A stretch of DNA of 64,000 bases from Phyto melanocephala. Taxonomy: Eukaryota; Arthropoda; Insecta; Diptera; Rhinophoridae. The stretch spans positions 76,457,126-76,521,125 of the forward strand of contig OW799237.1 in the NCBI GenBank assembly GCA_941918925.1. The letters run 5' to 3'. Below the pieces are notes generated by a model. It did not search any database. It had not been told where the DNA came from and saw only the letters and a program-made list of their open reading frames with translations. A program made the translations under genes and the position numbers. This document shows, in pieces, positions 54,790 to 64,000 of the stretch. Within the stretch, counting starts at the first letter, position 1, and the number at the start of each line of letters is the position of its first letter.

Positions 54790-55779
54790 TATCTTATAGA
54801 GCAACTGCAATATGTTGGAGATCTTCAACAATATAACCTAAGGAATAACTCGGAAATAAAATACGTTGCAGGCAATCATTGATACTCTGCTCAAAAGCAC
54901 TACACGACGTTTGATCACCATTAAAAAAAAATAAAAATATTATCTGCCAACAGAAGTGTCTCGCACATCTCTGAATTAGTTTGAAGATACAAATCATTCA
55001 CATACAGAATAAACAAGAGACAGGTCCTAACACTGACTTCTGAGGAACGCCAGCAAAGAGAGGACGTAAATTAGACTTTAAAATCTGTGATCTTCCAATA
55101 ACGTATGACAAAAATTAGACTACAAGCAGAGTTAGAAAATTTAAATTTGTTCTTAAGTTTCTTAATCATAGTTGTGTGGCAAATAGAATTGAAAACTTTG
55201 GATAGATCAAGCGAAAATTAAGCAGAAAGTTTACCAATATTACTGTTATCTCTAATAGAATCTGTAAGGCAAAGTAGTAAAGAAGTTACAGTGAAGCCGG
55301 CACGAAAAGTATATTGAGGTTCAAAAATGTTATTTTTCACAAATTGAAGTATCTGCTTCTGTATAAGATATTCAGCTATTTTTGACAGAGCAGGGAGTAT
55401 AGAAATCGGCCAAAAATCATTACCATCATTTACAACTTTAGGTATAAGTACTACACAAGCTGTCTTCCAAAAAGTTGGAAATTTAGATGATGCAAGAACA
55501 AAATTTATTACATCCAACAACAAAGCAGATATAAGTATGAAGAAATATTAAATAAGCGAACTTTAAAGCAATACCGTCAATACCAACTGCTCCAGATTTT
55601 ACTCTATTCAATGACTCAAACAATTCAAACTCATCAACACAGCGAAACGAGAAGGAATTAGGTGAATCAATTAAATTACTAAAGCCACTATCATTGCTGC
55701 TAAGTATCAGAAATATCATGTCCAAAAAAAAAACTATTTCGACAACTAACTTCGCCATCCCAGACAACATCATTATCAT
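54790..55779 (-). pseudogene. LINE reverse transcriptase remnant
   Basis: Minus strand: FSFRCVDEFELFESLNRVKS, GAVGIDGIALKFAYLIF, frameshift, FWKTACVVLIPKV, WPISILPALSKIAEYLI, FRAGFTVTSLLLCLTDSIRD, then broken LLFILYVNDL and a decayed YADD region near 55010-54960. The sequence of RT motifs 0 to 5 is clear (PISILPALSK is motif 2). Closely related to the family of 37533-38751 but a separate copy and strand. Confidence 0.72.
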
Positions 55780-55879
55780 CCTGCATACAACCGAAGTTTT
55801 TTAAAACCTTCCAAAGACCAATTGTATCTACACCCCAAAAAAAATTTTTGAAAAGTGCTTTCTCTTTTCTCTTGACGAT

Positions 55880-56205
55880 TTAAATAACTTTTTTATTTCA
55901 GAGAGTAGTATAATGGTTGGTGGCGATTTTAACTTTGATATTTTCACTGATTCGATTGGTTCTTTTCCGTTCCGTTGTGTTGTCGATTCTAAGGTAATGG
56001 ATGCCATTATTATGAATAAATCAAAATCTGTTGGAATAGATAATACATCTATTCGTTTTACTCAACTTATTTTTCCATTCTTATCGCATGATTTCATTCA
56101 TTTTATAAATTCTATTTTGACTAGATTGATTTTTCCCTGATTTTGGAAAACAGCTAGAGTTGTTCCTTTCCCGAAGTCAGGAGTTATTCATTGTCCCAAA
56201 AATCG
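55880..56205 (+). pseudogene. LINE fragment (endonuclease end joined to RT start)
   Basis: Plus strand from 55913 reads MVGGDFNFDIF (endonuclease GDFN motif), then after an apparent deletion FPFRCVVDSKVMDAI and KSKSVGIDNTSIRF (the same RT start as in 55700-55600, minus), and after a stop at 56138 FWKTARVVPFPKSGVI. Opposite in direction to its neighbours, so it is a separate insertion or an inversion. Confidence 0.6.
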
Positions 56206-56395
56206 TTTTTGTAAAAAAGTAGAAACAAATAATTCAGCAAAAGAATTGACAGTATCTACATTATTGCAATAAGTAACATTTATTTTCATAGTAGTTGAGT
56301 ACGTTGAATTTTTACATTTGGAATTGATAAGATTGTCGAAGATTTTAGGATTTTTTTTAAAGAAAAATTTAATTTTATTAATATACGATGCATAG
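56206..56395 (-). pseudogene. LINE linker segment between endonuclease and RT
   Basis: Minus strand: YINKIKFFFKKNPKIFDNLI, NSKCKNSTYSTTM, then NSFAELFVSTFLQK. The PK-x-[FW]..-[FL]-[VI]-[NK]-SK ... FA-x-[LF]-F pattern lies between the endonuclease and RT in Jockey-like LINEs. It could be the upstream part of 54790-55779, disrupted by the fragment at 55880-56205. Confidence 0.6.
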
Positions 56396-56589
56396 CATGT
56401 TTGGTTTTCATAGATGTAAAAGTACTGAGCTATTAGATAATAACTTCGATCCCCTTATTGATATGGGCAGCCGCCCGCAGGCAAAGCTTACTTGGGTCCT
56501 CCGAGGGTCTCGTTGTGATACCGTAAGCACCAATGCCCGTTTGTCTGCGTCCTCTGGCCATCGTTCCTCAGCCATCCTGCCCTGTCTAT

Positions 56590-57655
56590 AAAGGAGTGGA
56601 TCTTTCCCAGATCACCTGCAGAAAGACAAGTTTTACTTTCAAGTATTGATGACCTAGAACCCGGTGTCTAAGGTCCCCAAATACAGGACAATTACAGAGA
56701 AGATGTTCAGTTGTCTCCTCTTCTTTCTCGTTATCGCAACTTCTGCAGAAGTCGTTTTAAGGGATATTTAGCCTTTTCGCATGTATACATATAGGTCAGT
56801 GTCCGGTAATGACCGCTATGAGGTTCCTAAGGTGGATTCGGGGCATATTCATCGCATAATACGTCCAATGCGCATCCATATCAGGCCAGATTTTTCTGGT
56901 TTCCAAGCAAGTGGGTTCTCTCACCCATATTTCCTTGGCCTCCAAAAAGAATCGATGCGAGATTAGCTGCTTTCCCTTTGATAAGGGAATACCCAGAGCA
57001 CAACTGGATTCAATCGAATCTAAAGTGGTACCGGCTTTTGCAAGTGCATCAGCCCTATTATTACCATCGATATCCCCATGTCCTGGAATCCACACAAGGG
57101 TAACCGTCGAATGTCTCGCTATCTCCTCAAGAGGCACCCGGCATTCCCGGCCAATTTTCGATGTGCTGTACACGCTCTCAAGGGATCTAATAGCAGCCTT
57201 GCTATCAGTAAATATATAAATATCCCTACCAGATATTCCTTGTTTTGAATCTGTTCCGCGGCTGTCTTAATGGCCAATAATTCGGCTTGTATCGCCCTAC
57301 AGTATTCCAAGCCCAACTGAAGCGAAAAGATACCACATCAAGTTCCAGCATGTGATTTCGATTCGTCAGTAAATATCTGGATGGCATTCTTCGGAGGTCG
57401 GAGGCCATTATCGGATTATCAGATATATCCGGTATATTCGTCACGAAACCCGGATCGAATACTGGTTCAGGTACCTTGTAATCAATAGGATAAGCAATAT
57501 TAATCATACCCAAAATCCTTGCATGCCCATAATTAACATACTTCCATGCCCCTGTGGCATTCAGCCTCAGTGCGGTGTCCGCAGCCATCTGCTTAGCCAG
57601 GATGTCTGGTGGTAACCAGTTCAAAATAGTGAAAAGTGCCTTAGATGGGTGGTCC
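56590..57655 (-). pseudogene. LINE ORF2 C-terminal half with RNase H (I/R1-type)
   Basis: Minus strand from about 57650: KALFTILNWLPPDILAKQMA, ADTALRLNATGAWK, GHARIL; after frameshifts the RNase H domain: LEYCRAIQAELLAIKTAAEQ, then STVTLVWIPGHGDIDGNNRA and DALAKAGTTLDS; then HLRNLIAVITGH and the CRSC...ETTEHLLCNCP knuckle near 56720, to about 56590. Only the region after the RT is present. The base composition is richer in G/C than the surroundings. Probably inserted between parts of an older LINE (57700-57969 and 54790-56395). Confidence 0.75.
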
Positions 57656-57699
57656 TAACAGCACCTGTTATTATAATTGTAGCCATTCTCATAATACGT

Positions 57700-57969
57700 T
57701 CTGTCCTGGTAGATTCTCTTCTCCAGCGCCACCCACCTGGCTGGCTGATAAATAACTGAAGAGCATAGTGAAGGATAATTTACAAATACGAGATCCAATA
57801 AACGGTTATTGCTATTAAAAATATTATTTATTTGGAAGATACTTAAAATAGTCAAGCTATGAAAGAAATTCTGAGTCCAGTCTTTTGATGTAACCAGTAT
57901 AAAGAAATCTGATGTAATCCAGGATGTAGTCGGTATATAAAACTCATCGGCAATGACTTTTATCAACAA
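57700..57969 (-). pseudogene. LINE endonuclease C-terminal fragment
   Basis: Minus strand ORF with TSWITSDFFILVTSKDWTQN, FFHSLTILSIFQINNIFNSN and NRLLDLVFVNYPSLCSV. N-x-R-x-LLDLVF is the end of the APE-type endonuclease in Jockey/CR1-like LINEs. Precedes, in the same direction, the other minus LINE pieces. Confidence 0.6.
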
Positions 57970-58113
57970 AATATGTTTTTCATAAATCTTTAGATCAGAC
58001 TTTGGAGGTTTATTGAGCCGGAAATAAAGAGTGATATATTTTTGATGTTAAAAAAAATACAAAAATACAAAAAAATAAAAAGAAATAAAAATAATAAAAA
58101 GAAAATGAAATAA

Positions 58114-58716
58114 AACAAGTAACAGTGCTATATTCGGCCGTGCCGAATCTTATATACCCTTCACAACGTGTAGTCATGCAATAACAATTGTTTGTATCAC
58201 CATTCATCCCATATAAAATACGTGCATACGTACACGTTAGAATAAATGTGGCATCGAATCCCAGCTGAGCCAAAAAAATTTTATTTTATTTTATTTAATA
58301 TATTATTTATATTTTATTATTTTTTTATATTTTTTTTAAATTTTTTTAAAAAATTTTTTTAAAATTGTGTAATTGTGAAAAAAAACGAGGTGGTCGTGGT
58401 TTTTTGCTCATATCTCAGAAAGTTATGGGGCGATTGTGCTGAATTTCAATAGCGATTCATTCCTGGATATTTCCAAGAGATTGATACCATATACAGATCT
58501 AAGGAACATATAGTTGCTTCTAAAAGTTGATTTCAACCAACACACGGACAGACGGGCAGACGGGCAGACGGACAGACGGTCAGGGCTTAATCGACTCCTC
58601 TATTCATAAGCTTTCAGAAAATATATACTTTATGGGGTCGGAAATGAAAATTGTAGAAATTACAAACGGAATGACAAAGCTATATATACCCTTGTGCACC
58701 ACAGGTGAAGGGTATA
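58114..58716 (-). mobile_element. DINE-1-like (Helentron) copy, family B
   Basis: Reverse orientation with both ends: AACAAGTAACAGTGCTATAT and hairpin ATTCGGCCGTGCCGAAT left, GGTGAAGGGTATA right. Shorter A/T tract than in the copy at 58723. CTCAGCTGGGATTCGA and GGACAGACGGGCAGACGG are present. Confidence 0.8.
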
Positions 58717-58722
58717 ATAAAA

Positions 58723-59482
58723 AACAAGTAACAGTGCTATATTCGGCCGTGCCGAATCTTATATACCCTTCACAACGTGTAGTCATGCAATAACAATTGT
58801 TTGTATCACTATTCATCCCATATAAAATACGTGCATACGTACACGTTAGAATAAATGTGGCATCGAATCCCAGCTGAGCCAAAAAAATTTTATTTTATTT
58901 TATTTAATATATTATTTATATTTTATTATTTTTTTTAAATTTTTTTAAAAAATTTTTTTAGAAAAATTTTTAAAAAATTTTTTTAAATTTTTTTTTTAAA
59001 TTTTTTTTTAAATTTTTTTTTTGTAGTTTTTTTTATTATTTTTTTCTTATTTTTAATATTTTTTTTTTTTGTAATTTTTTTTGTTTGGTATGTTTTTTAC
59101 ATGTATCTATGTATGTATGTTGTTGTTGTAATTGTGAAAAAAAACGAGGTGGTCGTGGTTTTTTGCTCATATCTCAGAAAGTTATGGGGCGATTGTGCTG
59201 AATTTCAATAGCGATTCATTCCTGGATATTTCCAAGAGATTGATACCATATACAGATCTGAGGAACATATAGTTGCTTCTAAAAGTTGATTTCAACCAAC
59301 ACACGGACAGACGGACAGACGGACAGACGGATAGACGGACAGACGGTCAGGGCTTAATCGACTCCTCTATTCATAAGCTTTCAGAAAATATATACTTTAT
59401 GGGGTCGGAAATGAAAATTGTAGAAATTACAAACGGAATGACAAAGCTATATATACCCTTGTGCACCACAGGTGAAGGGTAT
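58723..59482 (-). mobile_element. DINE-1-like (Helentron) copy, family B
   Basis: Same family, same orientation, starting six bases after the previous copy ends: a head-to-tail pair. Complete ends, long A/T tract (58890-59090), GTATGTATGT tract and GGACAGACGG units (59305-59345). Confidence 0.8.
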
Positions 59483-59956
59483 AAAAAATTTTTTGGCTCA
59501 GCTGGGATTCGATGACACGTTTTCTCTAACCAGTATACACGTTTGTATGTATGTATGTTGTTGTTGTAATGTTGTTTTTTGTGAAAAAAAAAATCGAGGT
59601 GGTCGTGGGTTTTTGCTCATATCTCAGTTGTTTATGTACCGATGTTTCTGATTTTCAATACCGATCTACTCCCGAATATTTCTGATATTTTAATACCTTA
59701 CCCGGGTCCAACCTATGTCGGGGGGCTTCAAAAAGTTGATTTCAACATACACACGGACAGACGGTCAGACGGACAGACGGACAGACTGACAGAGCTTAAT
59801 CGACTCTCCTATTCAAAAGCTTTCAGAAAATATATACTTTATGGGGTCGGAAATGAAAATTGTAGAAATTTCACACGGAATGACAAACCTATATATACCC
59901 TTTTTCACTGTGTGAAGGGTATAAAAATAAAAACAACTCACTGTGAAGGGTATAAA
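59483..59956 (-). mobile_element. DINE-1-like family C copy, 3'-truncated, with doubled 5' tail
   Basis: From TTTTGGCTCAGCTGGGATTC through GAGGTGGTCGTGGG, CACGGACAGACGG units and TATGGGGTCGG to TGTGAAGGGTATA (59922), then a second ACTCACTGTGAAGGGTATA ending at 59956. The 3' hairpin half is missing; it abuts the family B copy. Confidence 0.72.
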
Positions 59957-62573
59957 AATAAAAAATCCTCGCGAATAAAAAAAATATTTCCATATCCAAT
60001 ACTAACAAATTTAATAGCACTACACTAGCATCTGAGATTGACATTATTTAAATAATAATGCATATGAATCAAATCCACTTACAATCATAATTTTTTCAAA
60101 CAATGAAGTTGTTTTCAAGTTGACTGCTGCATTCAATAAAATATTTTTTTTTTCTGTATTTTCATGACATTTCCATTCACTTGCTCGTTTTGTTAAAAAA
60201 TATTAAAAAAATTGAACACAATAAAAAATATTACATACTATAAGAAGGGATGCACAACAAACATTTGCATAAACCAATCATATTGTTACAGATTTATTTT
60301 AAATAATAGCTTTATTTACATTATAATTTTATTTCAGTTATATTTGCAGTAGTTTAAGTTACAGTAGTTTTGTTTGTATTGGTTTATGTACATTTAACAT
60401 TTCGTTTGGTTCGCTGGTGGTTCGAACATGATGTTAAGTTTTATGCAGCCGTGGTGAGTTATTATGTGCAGCATACTCTTAACTTAACATTAACATTACG
60501 TGTTAATTTAATTGAAACGGCTTTCGAGTAATTAACAGAATGAACTAGTGTGTACATACGAGAACTTTGTCGAATGTTACAGAACACCACTATGTTACTA
60601 TAAATAGCCGAACAACACAGCTAACATGATCAATATTACAGTAGAGCTTATAAAGTGCGTATCAAAGTGACTTTGATAATAAAAGTGTATAATCATAAGT
60701 GAAATAAGTAAAGCGACATAAAAGCAATATCTGAGTGTGTTTAAAGAAATAAAGTGCTCTTAATTTTATAACGAATTTCAACTTTTTTTATTTGCAAAAC
60801 GAAAAGAACTCAAATCTTATTTAAAGGAAATAAGCCAGCGTTTATAAAAGGTATAAACGTAAAAATATAATAAAAGTGGGAAAGGGACACAAAACACAAA
60901 AACAATATTACATGTTATATTTTATCATATGAAAATTCTCACAAATTAAATTCATTCAAATTTAACTCAGCCAAATAGAAACGGAGTAAAGAAGCGATTT
61001 GCATGCATGCTGCTCACTCGGTATAATAGTGCGCTTTTGTTCAACGGAGCTAATATGAACAAGATTTTTTACACATGAATTATACAACGACATCTTCAAA
61101 AATGCCGTTTCTACTCTTTATAAAATTTTATTTATGCGATTTAATGCTATTACCGCAATTGATTTCTGAGTGGAATTTTCTTTAAATAATGGTTGTTTAA
61201 CGAACTATAATTCAGGCTGCTTAAGTTATTTATGATCTCGTATACTTACCATATGTTTATTATATTAAAATTAATTTAAATTTCATTAAGTTTCATTTTA
61301 TAAATAAAAATATTTTGTTTTCCACATTTTTCATGTTAAGGCCAATATGCAGTTCTGCCTGTGTTTTCAATATGTGTATAAAAACAACCAAAAAATTTTT
61401 TGTAAGAAGTGCACACTTATCGTGTTTTATACATGAAAAAAGTTTTTTACATTCGAAAGCGTAACGTAAAATTAATATTTTTTATACTGTATACAGATCC
61501 CTTTTAAGAGGACATAAGCTTAACTGTTGCAATCCCTAGAGATAAGCAAAATACTTATCCAATGATGATGATGGTAGTTTTAAATTGGCATTAAAAATAT
61601 TTTTTTTTTTTTTTAATACTAATGTATGTATTTATTGTAAGTAAATTGATGCTGATATTGGCTCAAGAAACACCCAAACCGGTAAAAGCTTTCCGTATTA
61701 ATTCACACGTTTTAAAATCTATGAAATGTTTGCCATCGTAAAGTTAGTACATAATACAAATATTTACAAATATGCAAAACTTTGTATGTTTTACAACAAT
61801 GGAAAGATTAAAATTTTTGAAATTTACATAAATATTTAATAATAGTTAAAAAAAAACCGGATTTATACTATCTAAAGTATGGCTAGATAAAATCTGTATA
61901 TTTTTAAGAAGGGGTTTGCAAATTCGTTACAGTTATTAGATTTTTATTCAAGTTCCGTTTTAATTCAACAAGTTTGTCTCATTCATAATAGACATCAGTT
62001 AAAGATGAATTTCTATTAAACAAGTTCCGTTCAAAGCATACTTATTCACCAGGTAGTCTTGATTAATCAGTTGTTTTTTCTCCAATTGGAAGTAGTTCAG
62101 CTGTCAAACTTCATTAATAAAAAAAGACAACTTGCTAATTCATATGTAGAAAATTTAAACAGCAAAATTCCAAACTTCTAATTTCTAATCTTGCTTTTGA
62201 TAAATAATTATAAATAAGTTTTTACACTATTATTAAGTGCTATAGCATCACTGCAACTACTCCAACTACAATGCACTTGCGGTAATGTGAACTATTTTAA
62301 ACCAAAGGTGTTCATGTTAGAAAATTTTTCACGTAAGCGATTATCGAATTTCATAAAAAAATACAAAATTTGACGATATACACGCTTGTACTTGCAATTT
62401 TTTTTATTATTATTTGTTCTATCAAAATTTAAAACTAATTTCCTAGATCTCTTTTTTGCAAACTATCTAAACTGTCTACCTTTTCTTTTTAACATTTAGA
62501 TTTTTTAACACTAATGCCGATTAATTCACCACTTCCCATCGGAAAAATACTTCTGATTTCCTTGTCATACAAA
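59957..62573. other. 2.6 kb AT-rich sequence without recognised features
   Basis: No transposon ends, coding relic or RNA gene found. 60600-60780 is purine-rich and stop-rich (AGTGAAATAAGTAAAGCG style) like some fly 5' untranslated leaders, but no promoter or splice structure can be supported. Possibly unique host DNA. Confidence 0.45.
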
Positions 62574-63109
62574 AACAAGTAAGAGTGCTATATTCGGCCG
62601 CGCCTTTCAGATGATATCAATATTAACTACCTCGGTTGTCTAGAAGCTAAAAAAAATTGGTTTTCGTTTGTAAATTTTTGGAATATATATTTTAAAAAAA
62701 AATTACCTATAACCGAAGCATATTATATCTACAAATAATGACAAAGGTACCTATAAATTATTTTATGGATGAAATATTTTAATTTTGGTGGTAAAAATTT
62801 GGGCAAAAACAGAGACAGTCGCGTTTTATTGTTCATATCTCAGAAAGTTATGGGGCGATTTTGCTGAATTTCAATAGCAGTTCAGTCCGGGATATTTCCA
62901 AAATATTGCTACTATACACAGGTCTAAGGAACATGTGGTTGCTTCAAAAAATTGATTTCAACAAGCACTCGGACAGACGGATATGGCTTAATCGAATCCT
63001 CTATTCATAAGCTATACTTTATGGGGTCGAAAATGAAAATTGTAGAAATTACAAACGAAATGACAAATCTATATACATATACCCTTGTGCACCACAGATG
63101 AAGGGTATA
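62574..63109 (-). mobile_element. DINE-1-like (Helentron) copy, family D, internally deleted
   Basis: Left AACAAGTAAGAGTGCTATAT with half of the hairpin (TTCGGCCGCGCC); right AGATGAAGGGTATA at 63109. Interior carries the D-type block AACTACCTCGGTTGTCTAGA and AGAAAGTTATGGGGCGATTT, one GGACAGACGG unit and TATGGGGTCG. Shorter than the other D copies because the ATGGCG-rich part is lost. Confidence 0.7.
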
Positions 63110-63824
63110 AAAATAGAAGACTTAGCCGCAATGCGTATTTTTAATAAATTGTTTAAATATTTTTCGGGACTATGGAACAGCAAAAACCAAAAAATATAAA
63201 AACAAAAATAAATAAAAACATTCCGCTGACATCTTGACTCAAAATTATTTGTTTGTGAAATAAAGTTGTATAGTGAGGTTTAACAGTTCTCACACGCAAA
63301 AATTAAAGTTTTCAAAATCCTTAGCGAAGCATATTCATTTATCAGGTACTATTGATTCATCAGCTGATTATTTTTTTCTTTGACATGCGCAAAGGCAGTT
63401 ACATGTGTATGTCATCATCATTGTAGTGTCACTGTTGTTAATAAAATCTAAACCTAGCGACATTTTACCTTGTACTTTTACCAGCATTGCTAATGAATCT
63501 CGTTGATATATATATTTAATGTGTTGAACTTGTTAATACGCAGAAGCTTAAAAGACAAAATCACGTTTGATTAGTTATGAAAGTCTGGACATTTATTTAA
63601 AAAAAACATCATATATGACGCCAAAAAGAAATCAACATTCGTTATCGATGATTAAACATTTTCTCTCTTCTTACGTCACGGAAAGTTACGATACACATCA
63701 AATAAACAATAAACTATTCTACTAACTGTGCCACAATACTCCATTCTATTCTATACTACAATATTCTACCATTATTAAACACAGGAGATGTTTTATGTAT
63801 ATGATGGTATAGATTGCTTGGTTG
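63110..63824. other. AT-rich spacer
   Basis: No feature recognised. Confidence 0.5.
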
Positions 63825-64000
63825 GTTGGTAATCGTGTTACTTTACTACGCTCAAATTGTCAAGAGGAGTCAGTATGACATCCTTTTGGCAAGACCACAT
63901 CACTCACCAAATATAATTTCTTTTAGAATCAGTCTTAGAGAGGGTAACAGATCCACCTGTAGCAGTGAGATAACTCAGCAGATCGTTCACTCTTACCTCA
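63825..64000 (-). pseudogene. LINE ORF2 end and 3' UTR (same family as 16385-16672)
   Basis: Minus strand from the window edge reads VNDLLSYLTATGG (compare LNYLLRYLTATGW at 16500-16535), followed by a 3' UTR with GAGTGATGTGGTCTTGCCAA that matches 16587-16606, and ends at ACCAACCAACC (about 63820-63830). A 5'-truncated LINE copy running out of the window. Confidence 0.65.

Overview
The window looks like AT-rich, repeat-dense intergenic or intronic DNA from a higher fly (Diptera; a calyptrate such as a blow fly or house-fly relative is my best guess). The reasons are a DINE-1/INE-1-like repeat family whose members carry CCGTCTGT microsatellites, CACGCCCAC motifs and a shared ATTCGGCACGGCCGAAT hairpin, together with fly-type mariner, piggyBac, PIF/Harbinger and LINE remnants. 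No intact host protein-coding gene, tRNA or rRNA could be supported. Almost every readable coding segment is a broken transposase, helicase or reverse transcriptase. One ORF (45140-45458, minus) could be a host exon but is unrecognised.

Layout. 1-2129: a hAT transposase end interrupted by an element I interpret as Transib (30-bp inverted ends starting CACAGAG, 5-bp duplication CAACG, decayed coding relic). 2160-6180: three Helentron/DINE-like copies, one with a mariner MITE that itself holds a small Harbinger-like MITE. 7208-7921: tRNA-derived SINE next to a LINE 3' end. 8716-10336: a mariner inside a mariner. 11427-12060: the last part of a Helentron Pif1 helicase beside DINE-type tandem repeats. 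14120-17750: a pogo-like element filled with two DINE-like copies, a Harbinger MITE and a LINE tail. 18933-19800: mariner remnant with all three catalytic Asp codons still present. 19900-20990: LINE RNase H scrap. 21678-22312: hAT MITE. 23478-29299: dense nest of Helentron-like copies.

30175-33132 is a tandem array of 589-603 bp monomers with an inverted partial copy at one end and 18-bp direct flanks. Every monomer contains, on the minus strand, a 71-nt segment that folds as a type I hammerhead ribozyme candidate, which suggests a retrozyme or Penelope-like element. A diverged single monomer lies at 49215.

33715-45126: more Helentron-like copies, a LINE reverse transcriptase (37533-38751), and a Harbinger-type element encoding only a Myb/SANT-like accessory protein (40252-41462). 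46399-48605: piggyBac with TTAA flanks. 49067-54345: two more MITEs with TTA duplications, the diverged monomer, a Helentron-like copy and a mariner transposase pseudogene. 54790-57969: overlapping LINE remnants. 58114-59956 and 62574-63109: further Helentron-like copies. The window ends in a LINE tail.

The parts do not form a gene pathway. What links them is insertion history: several empty/occupied site pairs can be read inside the window and give target duplications directly (TA, CTG, TAA, TTA, CTTCTAGC, none). Family names rest on remembered motifs and on termini, not on database searches.
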